A stretch of DNA of 64,000 bases from Gaiellasilicea sp963745775 (GCA_963745775.1 CAVUYY010000009.1:348357-412356); one strand, 5' to 3'. Shown: positions 51,310 to 58,332, numbered from the stretch's first letter. Notes: generated from the letters alone by a model not told the origin. Translations and numbers: made by a program.

Positions 51310-51987
51310 ATGCCGGAGGTGAGCGCCCAGGATCTTCGTCGCCTGACGACCCTCGAGGAGCGGCTCGAGAAGGTGCAGGGTGAGAAGCGCTCGTTCACCG
51401 CCGAGCGGCGCGAGCTGCGAGCGCGGGCCACCGTCGCCGAGCGGGCGGTCCGCTCGGCCGAGCGCGCCGCGAGCGAGATCGACAACCGCCTCACCGCGCT
51501 GCTCGAGGAGAACGCGAGGCTCGCGACCCAGCTCGAGGAGGCGGCAGCGGATGGCGAGCAGCTGCGAACGGCTGCGGAAAAGCTCCGGGAAGAGGTCGAT
51601 GCGTCGGCGAAATCGCTCGACGAGGCGCGCTCGGAGACGTCGCGGCTCACGGAGTCGCTCGCGAAGGCGGAGTCCGAGCGCGATCAGGTCGCGGAGCGGC
51701 TGAAGATCGCCGACGCGCAGCTCAAGACCGAGGCGAAGACACCGATCCTGCCGGCCAAGGACGTCGCGCGGCTGATCGACGGCTTCGTCGGCGAGCTCGG
51801 CACCAATCTGTCCGGAATGGCCGTCCGCGAGGGTGAGATCAAGCTCCAGGTCGCGTTCGGCAAGGTCGGGTCGTCGACGGGATTCGTCGTCCCGAGCGCC
51901 GACAGCCCACCGGAGGTGCGCAAGGACCTCCATGAGGTCTCGATTCGGTTCGACCGCGAGATCGAAACGCGAGAGTTCAGGAGGTAA
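51310..51987 (+). CDS. Coiled-coil protein of the peroxidase operon
   Basis: 225 aa. About residues 8-145 form one long coiled coil (RRLTTLEERLEKVQGEKRSF to ERDQVAERLKIADAQLK). A compact beta-like end follows (LIDGFVGELGTNLSGMAVREGEIKLQVAFGKVG). Could be a spacer or fibre linking peroxidase and small proteins. 6 bp after the previous gene. Confidence 0.65.
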   Translation: MPEVSAQDLRRLTTLEERLEKVQGEKRSFTAERRELRARATVAERAVRSAERAASEIDNRLTALLEENARLATQLEEAAADGEQLRTAAEKLREEVDASAKSLDEARSETSRLTESLAKAESERDQVAERLKIADAQLKTEAKTPILPAKDVARLIDGFVGELGTNLSGMAVREGEIKLQVAFGKVGSSTGFVVPSADSPPEVRKDLHEVSIRFDREIETREFRR

Positions 51988-51989
51988 CG

Positions 51990-53543
51990 ATGGAGCACCA
52001 CGGGTCGGAGAGCTATTTCGTGCTCGGCGAGGGGCTGCTGACCGAGAGCGTCGGCGGTCGCGACCGCACGCTCGCCGCCGCGGCGGAGGCGATGACTCCC
52101 CCGTTCCGGTTCTCGCGGATGGGCCCGAACGGCGTCAACCGGCAGCTCGGCGATCCAAACCGGAAGAAGATCGGTTCCGCGATGACCGCGGGCGGCGGCG
52201 GCGCTTCGGGAATTCCGGCCGGCTTCACCTACCTCGGCCAGTTCGTCGACCACGACCTGACGTTCGACAAGACGAACGTGATGCTGGGCGAGAACGTCTC
52301 CCCGATCGACCTCCTGCAGGCGCGCTCGCCGAGCCTCGACCTCGACTCGCTCTACGGCGCCGGACCGTCGGATCCCGCGTCGGCCAAGTTCTACGAGCCC
52401 GACGGCCTCCATCTGAAAATGGGGAAGGCTGACGCGGTCGGCGGAATCCCGGCCAAGCCGGGCTTCGACCTCCCCCGTGGCGCCGGCGCGACGGCGGCGG
52501 CGAAGCGGAAGGCGATCATCCCGGACCCGCGGAACGACGAGAACCTGGCCGTCGCCCAGACGCACCTCGCCTTCATCCGCTTCCACAATCGGGTGGTCGA
52601 CACACTGCCCGCTTCGGTTCCGGCGGCTCAGCGCTTCGCGAAGGCCCGCGAGAAGGTCGTCAAGCACTACCAGTGGCTGCTCAGGACGGACTACCTCCCG
52701 CGAATCTGCGCACCCGGAGTCGTCAGCAACGTCTTCAACCAGGGCCGGAAGGCCTTCGAGGTCGGCGTCTCGCCGGCCAAGGTGCCGACGATGCCGATCG
52801 AGTTCTCCGTCGCCGCGTTCAGGCTCGGGCACGCGATGATCAGGTCGTCGTACAACTGGAACCGGGTCTTCGACAACGGCGGCGGCTCGCTCGACCTCTT
52901 GTTCGCGTTCTCGGGGCACAGCGGCGACTTCTTCGGCGGCCCTCGGCTGCCGAGCAACTGGATCGCCGACTTCCGCCGGCTCTACGACTTCAAGGAGGCG
53001 GGACGGGCCGATCTCGCCGTGCCCGCCGGCAAGTTCAACCGCGCGATGCGGATCGACACGACGCTCGTCAACCCGCTCGACCAGCTGCCCGGCTTCGCGC
53101 CCGCTGAGGCCAACCTGGCCTTCCGCAATCTGACGCGGGCCCGGATGGTGCGGCTCGCCACCGGTCAGCAGATGGTCACCTTCCTCAAGGCGAAGGGCGT
53201 GACGCTGACGAAGCTCACGAACGTGCAGATCCGGGACGGCTCGAACGGCGCCGACCTGAGCGGGCTCACCCAGGCGCAGCGCGACGCCATCCTCAAGAAC
53301 ACCCCGCTCTGGTTCTACGTCCTGCGCGAGGCCGAGCTCAACGCGGGCAAGCTCAAGGGCGTCGGCGCGCGGATCGTCGCCGAGACGTTCCATCGAGCGA
53401 TGGAAGGGAGCCAGCACTCGATCGTGCGAGACCCGTCCTTCAAGCCCTCGCTCGGACCGAACAACCAGACGTTCCGGATGGTCGACCTCCTGCTCTTCGC
53501 CTTCGAGGGCAAGAAGGCGCTGCTCAACCCGCTCGGCGATTGA
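51990..53543 (+). CDS. Animal-type heme peroxidase
   Basis: 517 aa. FTYLGQFVDHDLTFD near residue 85 holds the distal His of the animal peroxidase superfamily, DPRNDENLAVAQTHLAF the heme-pocket helix, and AAFRLGHAMIRSS near residue 285 the proximal His. It would use peroxide to oxidise substrates. No signal peptide, which is odd for a secreted peroxidase and suggests export by another route or a cytoplasmic particle. Confidence 0.88.
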   Translation: MEHHGSESYFVLGEGLLTESVGGRDRTLAAAAEAMTPPFRFSRMGPNGVNRQLGDPNRKKIGSAMTAGGGGASGIPAGFTYLGQFVDHDLTFDKTNVMLGENVSPIDLLQARSPSLDLDSLYGAGPSDPASAKFYEPDGLHLKMGKADAVGGIPAKPGFDLPRGAGATAAAKRKAIIPDPRNDENLAVAQTHLAFIRFHNRVVDTLPASVPAAQRFAKAREKVVKHYQWLLRTDYLPRICAPGVVSNVFNQGRKAFEVGVSPAKVPTMPIEFSVAAFRLGHAMIRSSYNWNRVFDNGGGSLDLLFAFSGHSGDFFGGPRLPSNWIADFRRLYDFKEAGRADLAVPAGKFNRAMRIDTTLVNPLDQLPGFAPAEANLAFRNLTRARMVRLATGQQMVTFLKAKGVTLTKLTNVQIRDGSNGADLSGLTQAQRDAILKNTPLWFYVLREAELNAGKLKGVGARIVAETFHRAMEGSQHSIVRDPSFKPSLGPNNQTFRMVDLLLFAFEGKKALLNPLGD

Positions 53544-53549
53544 GGCACG

Positions 53550-53687
53550 GTGCCTGACTGGACGGAGCGGAACCAGCACGACCCCGGCATCACCCTGGTC
53601 GAGCTCGGCGCGTGGCTCGCCGCCGGGCTCGGCCTGTACGTCGCCCTCGGGCGCCGCCGCAAGCGCCGGCGGGCGAACGTCGGCTGA
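53550..53687 (+). CDS. 45-aa protein with baseplate-like motif
   Basis: GTG start. DPGITLVELGAWLA resembles the DPGITLLELFAWL-type motif of phage and contractile-injection baseplate proteins, here followed by a hydrophobic stretch and a basic tail (GRRRKRRRANVG). Likely the last gene of the operon; 6 bp after the peroxidase. Not seen in this short form by me before. Confidence 0.55.
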   Translation: MPDWTERNQHDPGITLVELGAWLAAGLGLYVALGRRRKRRRANVG

Positions 53688-53689
53688 AG

Positions 53690-53717
53690 ATTGAGAGCCG
53701 CTCGCGCGGCTCTCAAT
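53690..53717. terminator. Bidirectional terminator-like hairpin
   Basis: ATTGAGAGCCGC-4 nt-GCGGCTCTCAAT sits just after the 45-aa gene and overlaps the end of the rtcB remnant. Works on both strands by symmetry. Confidence 0.65.
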
Positions 53718-54277
53718 CCTTGTCCGGATCGTGCACGTCGCGACCGGCCATCGCGACGCCGAGCGGGCGGAGCGTGTGCTTGACGCGGATCGAGTGGCCG
53801 TGCGCGGCGAGCACGTCCGGCAGGCGCTTGTACACCTCCGGCGCCTCGTCCGCGCCGCCGCCGACGAGCACGATCCCCTGCTCGCGTAGGCGCGCCTGCA
53901 CGGCCGGCCAGTCGACCACTCCGGGTCGTACGACCTCCTCGTGCCACCGCTTCATCACGCCGGCATCGGGGTGCTTCGGGCACTGCATCTGAGTCTCGAA
54001 GACGCGATCGCAGTCCCGGTTCCGGCAGGCCCAGCGCTTCCGCCGCCGGATCCGGCCGGCAGCCTGCGTCCGGCGCGAGGTCCGAGCCGACCGTAGCCGG
54101 CCCCGACGGGAGCCGTGCCCTCGTAGGCGATGCCGCCGCCGATCGGCTGCGAGTAGCCCGGGTGGTGGTCGGCGTCAGAGGACGCCGCACTCGGCATGGC
54201 CCGCATCCATGCAGCGCTTCAGCTGGTCGAGGCTCCGCGCTCGACGGAGCCGACGTCTTGATCGTGCTCGTCGCTCC
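53713..54277 (-). pseudogene. rtcB: RtcB-type RNA ligase remnant
   Basis: The N-terminal start (ARSLDQLKRCMDAGHAECGVL, then DADHHPGYSQPIGGGIAYEG one base out of frame) and the C-terminus (ADEAPEVYKRLPDVLAAHGHSIRVKHTLRPLGVAMAG) of RtcB are both here, only about 60 residues apart. About 250-300 central residues are missing. A Cys-rich CRNRDCDRVFETQMQCPKHP segment lies between. RtcB seals RNA with 2',3'-cyclic phosphate ends. Confidence 0.75.
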
Positions 54278-54362
54278 TCCGTTCTAGCCGGTTCGGGACC
54301 TGTCCAAGGGACTGTCCCTCGGACTGGTCGATTCAGGCCACGCCTGAGAGACACCATGAAGA

Positions 54363-54433
54363 GCCTCCGAGAGGAGTCGAACCTCTGCACCCGGGGTCGA
54401 AGCCCGGTGCTCTTCCAGCTGAGCTACGGAGGC
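54363..54433 (-). tRNA. tRNA-Arg(TCG), array member
   Basis: Acceptor GCCTCCG, anticodon loop CTTCGAC (C38), T-arm GGTTCGACTCC. Lies between the nucleotidyltransferase and rtcB. Confidence 0.9.
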
Positions 54434-54452
54434 GGGATCTGGAGCAACACGG

Positions 54453-55238
54453 CTACCAACCCCAGGCGCGGCGGTACGCGTCGACGAGAAAGCGGTCGAC
54501 CTCCGCGCGGTCGGGCTCGGCGGGCAGGGGCGAGCGCTCGAGCGCCGCGCCGAGGCGCTGCTGGACCTCCTCGATCTCGGCGATCGTCTCTTCGAACGTC
54601 CGCTCACCCGTCCGGATCGCCATCACCCGCGAGCGCTCCGGCTCGGGCATCGGCAGGGTCAGGAACCCGGTCTCGAGCAGCTCCACGCCCTGGTAGCCGA
54701 GGCGTGCCGCGTGCATCGCGTACTTCGTGTCGAACCCGTGCGCTTCGACGAGCTCCGGACGGTTGACGCGCTTCTGCCCCCGCGTGCCGAGCAGCCGCTC
54801 CTTCTGGCCGTGGAGATAGCCGAGGTAGCCGCGACCCGCTCGCCGCGAGAGCAGCGCCGGCCGCAGTGCGCGCAGCTCCTCCCCGAGCTCGGTCCTCGTC
54901 ACGATCATCGGCTCCGGGACGAAGAGCGGCAGCAGGATCGTCGGATGTCCCTTCAGCACGAGCCGGACGTACTTCCGCAGGCTGTAGGCGACGAGGTCGA
55001 GATCGCCCGGCCCCGAGCGCACGCCTTCCGGTTGCGTCCGCTCGACGTAATGCTCGAAGCCGTAGAGCCCGCCTCGGATCCCGCGAGCCCGCGCCAGACC
55101 GATCAGGTACTCGGGTGGCTCGATGTAGACCGCCATCTCGTCCCGGTCGTCCTGGCCGCCGTGGTGGAGGCCGTGCACGGTCGAGCCGACGGTCGCCCGG
55201 AGAATGGTTCCGCGCTCGACGAGCTCTCCTGATTCCAT
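54453..55238 (-). CDS. RNA-repair nucleotidyltransferase (COG3541/RlaP-like)
   Basis: 261 aa. Polymerase-beta-type active site: GSTVHGL near residue 18 followed by DDRDEMAVYIEPPEYLIGL (metal Asp residues 31 and 33). Then GPGDLDLVAYSLRKYVRLVLKGHPTILLPLF is the hallmark of this family, which is linked to RNA repair and to RtcB. The gene sits inside a tRNA array with tRNAs on both sides. It may add nucleotides to damaged tRNA; substrate not established here. Confidence 0.85.
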   Translation of the reverse strand: MESGELVERGTILRATVGSTVHGLHHGGQDDRDEMAVYIEPPEYLIGLARARGIRGGLYGFEHYVERTQPEGVRSGPGDLDLVAYSLRKYVRLVLKGHPTILLPLFVPEPMIVTRTELGEELRALRPALLSRRAGRGYLGYLHGQKERLLGTRGQKRVNRPELVEAHGFDTKYAMHAARLGYQGVELLETGFLTLPMPEPERSRVMAIRTGERTFEETIAEIEEVQQRLGAALERSPLPAEPDRAEVDRFLVDAYRRAWGW

Positions 55239-55260
55239 GGGCGAATCCTCTCTGTTCCGA

Positions 55261-55343
55261 TGCGGATGGAGGGAGTCGAACCCTCATGGCCTGTGGCCGC
55301 CGGCTTCTGAGGCCGGTGCGTATCCCGATTCCGCCACATCCGC
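55261..55343 (-). tRNA. tRNA-Leu(CAG), array member
   Basis: Long variable arm; acceptor GCGGATG; anticodon loop CTCAGAA. Immediately upstream of the nucleotidyltransferase gene. Confidence 0.9.
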
Positions 55344-55514
55344 GGGATTGGTGGTGGTGCGGGAGCCGCGGCGCCCGCGGCTCCCGCTTAAGCGGCCGGT
55401 CGTGGCCGCTCGGGCCGTACGGTCTCGAGTCGCGCCTTGCGGGCGGCTCTCGAGCACGACGACCTTGGCCGGCTGCTGCGCCTGCTTGGGGCGGGCGAGT
55501 CGTGAGATGCGATC
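55344..55514 (-). other. Intergenic part of the array with hairpins
   Basis: No gene. Contains a near-perfect 12-bp stem, CGGGAGCCGCGG-3-CCGCGGCTCCCG, and a second smaller hairpin GCGGCC-GGTCGT-GGCCGC. Possible processing or terminator signals. Confidence 0.45.
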
Positions 55515-55590
55515 GGGATGCGGATTCGAACCGCACGGCGCTGCGCGTGACTCGCAGGGCCGTTCCTCCGGTGGGATAACCGAGCCGCGC
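55515..55590 (-). other. Degenerate tRNA-like element
   Basis: A good T-arm (GCGGTTCGAATCCGC) and a strong hairpin CTGCG-AGTCACG-CGCAG where the anticodon arm should be, but no matching acceptor stem. U33 is absent. It would be the array's 23rd tRNA if functional; anticodon cannot be assigned. Confidence 0.4.
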
Positions 55591-55612
55591 CGGCCCGCGA
55601 CGAGCGTGTGGA

Positions 55613-55682
55613 CAGGCCTGCCAGGGATCGGAACCGGGCCAGCGAGGTTGGAGCTCGCCGTGCGTCCGTACACCACAGGCCT
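55613..55682 (-). tRNA. tRNA-Trp-like(CCA), array member
   Basis: Acceptor AGGCCTG pairs CAGGCCT; anticodon loop CTCCAAC. Its T-arm reads TTCCGAT with one extra base compared with the usual TTCGAT, which may be a sequence error. Second copy of the CCA anticodon. Confidence 0.6.
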
Positions 55683-55694
55683 TTGTTTCGAGCA

Positions 55695-55766
55695 AGCGGA
55701 CGGCCCGGCTCGAACGGGCCTCCCCGGGGTGGCGTCCCGGTGCTCTTCCGTCTGAGCTACGTCCGC
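55695..55766 (-). tRNA. tRNA-Gly(GCC), array member with C33
   Basis: Acceptor GCGGACG; anticodon loop ACGCCAC, with C instead of the near-invariant U at position 33. Other parts normal. Confidence 0.8.
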
Positions 55767-55778
55767 GTGACTAGAGGA

Positions 55779-55850
55779 GCCTCCGGCAGGAATCGAACCC
55801 ACACCTCGGCCGTACAAAGGGCGCGTGCTTGCCGTTGACACTACGGAGGC
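55779..55850 (-). tRNA. tRNA-Thr(TGT), array member
   Basis: Acceptor GCCTCCG; anticodon loop TTTGTAC (C38), with one mismatch in the anticodon stem. Confidence 0.75.
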
Positions 55851-55856
55851 GAAGAG

Positions 55857-55929
55857 TGGAGACGGTCGGAGTCGAACCGACATCTTCCTCGTTGCAAGCG
55901 AGGCGCTCGTCCGGTTGAGCTACATCCCC
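55857..55929 (-). tRNA. tRNA-Ala(TGC), array member
   Basis: Acceptor GGGGATG; anticodon loop CTTGCAA. Confidence 0.88.
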
Positions 55930-55947
55930 CTGATCGAAAGAGCGAGG

Positions 55948-56028
55948 TGCGGACGGGTGGAGTCGAACCACCACAGCACGAGGCGACAGGGTTACAGCCT
56001 GCTGAGCTCACCAGTGCTCAGCGTCCGC
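55948..56028 (-). tRNA. tRNA-Tyr(GTA), array member
   Basis: Long variable arm; anticodon loop CTGTAAC (C38); acceptor GCGGACG. Confidence 0.85.
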
Positions 56029-56033
56029 AGGGA

Positions 56034-56105
56034 GGCGACCGACCGGATTCGAACCGATACCGCGAGGCTCACAACCTCGAATGCTGCCGTTACACCACAG
56101 CCACC
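56034..56105 (-). tRNA. tRNA-His(GTG), array member
   Basis: Anticodon loop TTGTGAG; the extra G at -1 opposite C73 typical of tRNA-His is present. Confidence 0.9.
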
Positions 56106-56109
56106 ACGA

Positions 56110-56182
56110 CGGGGACGACGGGACTCGAACCCGCGACCTCTCGCCTGACAAGCGAGCGACTCTGCCGCTGAGCTACGCCCCC
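56110..56182 (-). tRNA. tRNA-Asp(GTC), array member
   Basis: Anticodon loop TTGTCAG; discriminator G73 as in tRNA-Asp. Acceptor GGGGGCG. Confidence 0.9.
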
Positions 56183-56320
56183 GTGGTTTCGATCTCCGCC
56201 CTCTCTCCGCCACGCTCGTCGGCCGGAGGCCGGCTTCGCCGGCCGGGAGGCCCGGAGCGGTCCGTGAATGGCGACGGTGAAGGAGGGGGCGAGCGGGGGA
56301 ACCATGTGGTTCCCCCGCTT
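56183..56320 (-). other. Hairpin-rich gap in the array
   Basis: 138 bp without tRNA. Two perfect palindromes: GGCCGG-AGGCCGGCTTCG-CCGGCC and GCGGGGGAACC-ATGT-GGTTCCCCCGC. The second resembles an RNA processing or termination signal. Confidence 0.4.
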
Positions 56321-56394
56321 TGGCGCGGGTGGGATTCGAACCCACGGTCTCGAGCTCATGAGGCTCGCGAGGACAGCCGCTCCTCTACCGCGCT
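56321..56394 (-). tRNA. tRNA-Met(CAT), array member
   Basis: Anticodon loop CTCATGA. The first acceptor pair is A1 x C72, i.e. unpaired as in initiator tRNA, but the anticodon stem lacks the three G-C pairs typical of initiators. Initiator or elongator cannot be decided; Ile2 is also possible. Confidence 0.8.
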
Positions 56395-56407
56395 GAGAGA
56401 GAAAAGA

Positions 56408-56481
56408 TCTGGCCGGCAGGAGTCGAACCTGCGGTCTCCGGTTCCCGAAACCGGCGGGGTGGCCGACTCCCCCACAGCCAG
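56408..56481 (-). tRNA. tRNA-Pro(CGG), array member
   Basis: Anticodon loop TTCGGGA; acceptor CTGGCTG. Confidence 0.85.
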
Positions 56482-56498
56482 AAGAAACCTTCGCGTAG

Positions 56499-56572
56499 TA
56501 CCCCCGGCGGGACTCGAACCCGCAGCTTCCGGGTTGAGAACCCGGCGTCATCTCCCGTTCGACCACGGGGGC
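56499..56572 (-). tRNA. tRNA-Glu(CTC), array member
   Basis: Anticodon loop TTCTCAA; acceptor GCCCCCG. Confidence 0.88.
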
Positions 56573-56579
56573 ATTGGAG

Positions 56580-56652
56580 TCGACGGCCCTGGAGTCGAAC
56601 CAGGCCTGCCCGGCGCATCAGACCGGTGCGTTCCCACGCTCGCCCGCCGTCG
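56580..56652 (-). tRNA. tRNA-Ile(GAT), array member
   Basis: Anticodon loop CTGATGC; acceptor CGACGGC. G37 is unusual. Confidence 0.8.
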
Positions 56653-56657
56653 AAGGA

Positions 56658-56729
56658 TCTCGCCGGGAGGAATCGAACCTCCGTCCTCCACCTTCGCACG
56701 GTGGTGCTCAACCGCTGAGCTACGACGAG
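56658..56729 (-). tRNA. tRNA-Arg(GCG), array member
   Basis: Anticodon loop GTGCGAA, acceptor CTCGTCG. A G34 anticodon for CGC is rare in bacteria, where A34 modified to inosine (ACG) is normal. Confidence 0.8.
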
Positions 56730-56747
56730 CCGCTGCGTTCACAAGAG

Positions 56748-56815
56748 CACGGACGGAAGGAATCGAACCCTCTCCGGCGGGGTTGGAGCCCGCGTTGACG
56801 CCACGTCTCGTCCGC
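56748..56815 (-). tRNA. tRNA-Trp-like(CCA), array member
   Basis: Anticodon loop CTCCAAC, stem GCGGG/CCCGC. D-arm very small and position 8 is A instead of U, so it is a divergent tRNA. Confidence 0.6.
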
Positions 56816-56820
56816 GTGAG

Positions 56821-56891
56821 CTGCGACGGCTGGGCTCGAACCAGCATCCTCCGGGTAACAACCGGGCGTCCTGCCGTTGGACGACGTCGCA
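56821..56891 (-). tRNA. tRNA-Asn(GTT), array member
   Basis: Anticodon loop TTGTTAC (C38); acceptor TGCGACG. Confidence 0.85.
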
Positions 56892-56900
56892 TCGAAGCAA

Positions 56901-56973
56901 TCCGCGGCGAGGGACTCGAACCCCCAGCCTCCTCCTTGTAAGAGAGGCGCTCTCCCCGTTGAGCTACCCGCGG
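56901..56973 (-). tRNA. tRNA-Val(TAC), array member
   Basis: Anticodon loop CTTACAA; acceptor CCGCGGG with one mismatch at 7:66. Confidence 0.85.
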
Positions 56974-56986
56974 TCATCCCAGGAAA

Positions 56987-57074
56987 CGGAGGCAGCAGGA
57001 CTCGAACCTGCGAACGGCTTCGAAGCCGCCTGCGCGGTAGCAACGCGCTGCCTTGCCAACTCGGCCATGCCTCC
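56987..57074 (-). tRNA. tRNA-Ser(GCT), array member
   Basis: Long variable arm; acceptor GGAGGCA; anticodon loop TTGCTAC (C38). Confidence 0.9.
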
Positions 57075-57116
57075 AAGGCGCGCGTCCCGGCGTGCTCCTG
57101 GCGGGGACGCGCGAGG

Positions 57117-57199
57117 CGGAAGGAGAGGGAGTCGAACCCCCAAGGCGTCGCCGCCCACCCGTTTTCGAGACGGGATACCGCACCGGTGGCAGTCCTTCC
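57117..57199 (-). tRNA. tRNA-Ser(CGA), array member
   Basis: Long variable arm; acceptor GGAAGGA; anticodon loop CTCGAAA. Confidence 0.9.
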
Positions 57200-57205
57200 G
57201 CGAGA

Positions 57206-57279
57206 TGACTCCGGCAGGCGTCGAACCTGCACCCGCCCGGGTAAGAACCGGGAGCTCTGCCGTGTTGAGCTACGGAGCC
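57206..57279 (-). tRNA. tRNA-Lys(CTT), array member
   Basis: Anticodon loop TTCTTAC (C38); acceptor GGCTCCG. Confidence 0.88.
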
Positions 57280-57312
57280 AAGCGTGGGAAACCATGGTTT
57301 CGCCCACGTCCA

Positions 57313-57386
57313 TGTGACCGGCTGGAATCGAACCAGCGACGCCTCGCGTTTCAGGCGAGCGCTCTACCGGGCTGAGCTACGGTCAC
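57313..57386 (-). tRNA. tRNA-Phe(GAA), array member
   Basis: Anticodon loop CTGAAAC (C38); acceptor GTGACCG. Confidence 0.9.
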
Positions 57387-57462
57387 TCGTGCCTGACACT
57401 CGCCGGCGAGTCCACGTTCGCGAGTCGAAGGCCGGGCGAACCATCGGTCCGCCACGTTGAAG

Positions 57463-57534
57463 ATCCGGGTCGAGGAGTCGAACCTCGATCTCCACGTTCA
57501 GAGCGTGGTGTCCTGCCGGTTAGACGATCCCGGA
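57463..57534 (-). tRNA. tRNA-Gln(CTG), first array member
   Basis: Anticodon loop CTCTGAA; acceptor TCCGGGA. First tRNA of the array in transcription order. CCA is not encoded here or in the other array tRNAs checked. Confidence 0.85.
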
Positions 57535-57936
57535 GCGCGAGCAGGGCGCGTGCAACGCCCCTCCGTCCAGCTCCCTCATCGAGGGAGATCGACGCAGCAG
57601 GCGAACGCCTCGCTCGCAGGCCCGGTTGTCCGTCTGACTCGTGCGGCCGAAAGCCGAACGATGTTTTCTATGCCTCTCGCCTACCCTTCGACCCTGGATC
57701 GCGCGGCACCGGCTGCGCAGCCGGTGACGAACGTCCTACGTGGAGGAGCTTTGGAGCCGGAGCTCGTCGCAGCGCGCTGATAATTCGCAGGCAAAAGCAG
57801 ATGCTTATCGCCGAGCGCATTTTTGCGCGGTACGCCGAGGTCTTTCTCTCTCAGGCGGGGCCTCGATTCGAGCTAGATTGTCTTCAAGCTGAGCATCACC
57901 TCGGGCTTCACGGAACGTTGTCGGCTCGGGAACGAA
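57535..57936. other. Upstream region of the tRNA array
   Basis: About 400 bp with no convincing protein gene and no clear promoter that I can defend. Open frames are short. It should contain the array promoter. Confidence 0.5.
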
Positions 57937-57957
57937 AAAGGCGACCCGGTTGGGTCG
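57937..57957 (-). terminator. Intrinsic terminator after the small ORF
   Basis: GGCGACCC-AACC-GGGTCGCC followed by TTTTTC on the minus strand. Ends transcripts coming from 58.1 kb before the tRNA array. Confidence 0.8.
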
Positions 57958-57980
57958 CCCTCGTCTTGCGTGCTATGCGG

Positions 57981-58127
57981 CTAGGGATCTAGCGCGCAAG
58001 CCTCGCAGCGAGGGCTGGGACGTAGCCGGACCGGCGCTTCGTCGATCGAAGCTGTGCCAGCACGGCTGGACCGATGCGACTGACGTCGCTTCGGCAAGGA
58101 ACGTTGGGTATTGAGAGTGGTCAGCAT
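57981..58127 (-). CDS. Candidate 48-aa small protein
   Basis: ATG 58127; basic, ends with RCEACALDP. It is framed by a promoter (58152-58180) 25 bases upstream and a terminator (57937-57957) about 24 bases after the stop. No clear Shine-Dalgarno and no family. A non-coding RNA of about 200 nt is the alternative. Confidence 0.4.
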   Translation of the reverse strand: MLTTLNTQRSLPKRRQSHRSSRAGTASIDEAPVRLRPSPRCEACALDP

Positions 58128-58151
58128 GATTTCGATGGTTGTTGCCGATCG

Positions 58152-58180
58152 GAGGATAGACGACGAATCGAACTTGCGCA
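58152..58180 (-). promoter_or_regulatory. Sigma-70-type promoter ahead of the 48-aa ORF
   Basis: Minus strand TTGCGC (58175-58180), 17 bp, TATCCT (58152-58157). Confidence 0.5.
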
Positions 58181-58332
58181 AGGCTTCCATACGAAGTTCT
58201 AACGAGTTCGAGCGCGCCGATTCCGTAAACGCCGTGGGAAAAGCTAGAAGAGGATTACAGATGCGGATCCGACCGCACCTGCCCTATCTCAGCGAGGCGG
58301 CGGAGGCGAGAAGCCCGAGCGACGACGCCGAG

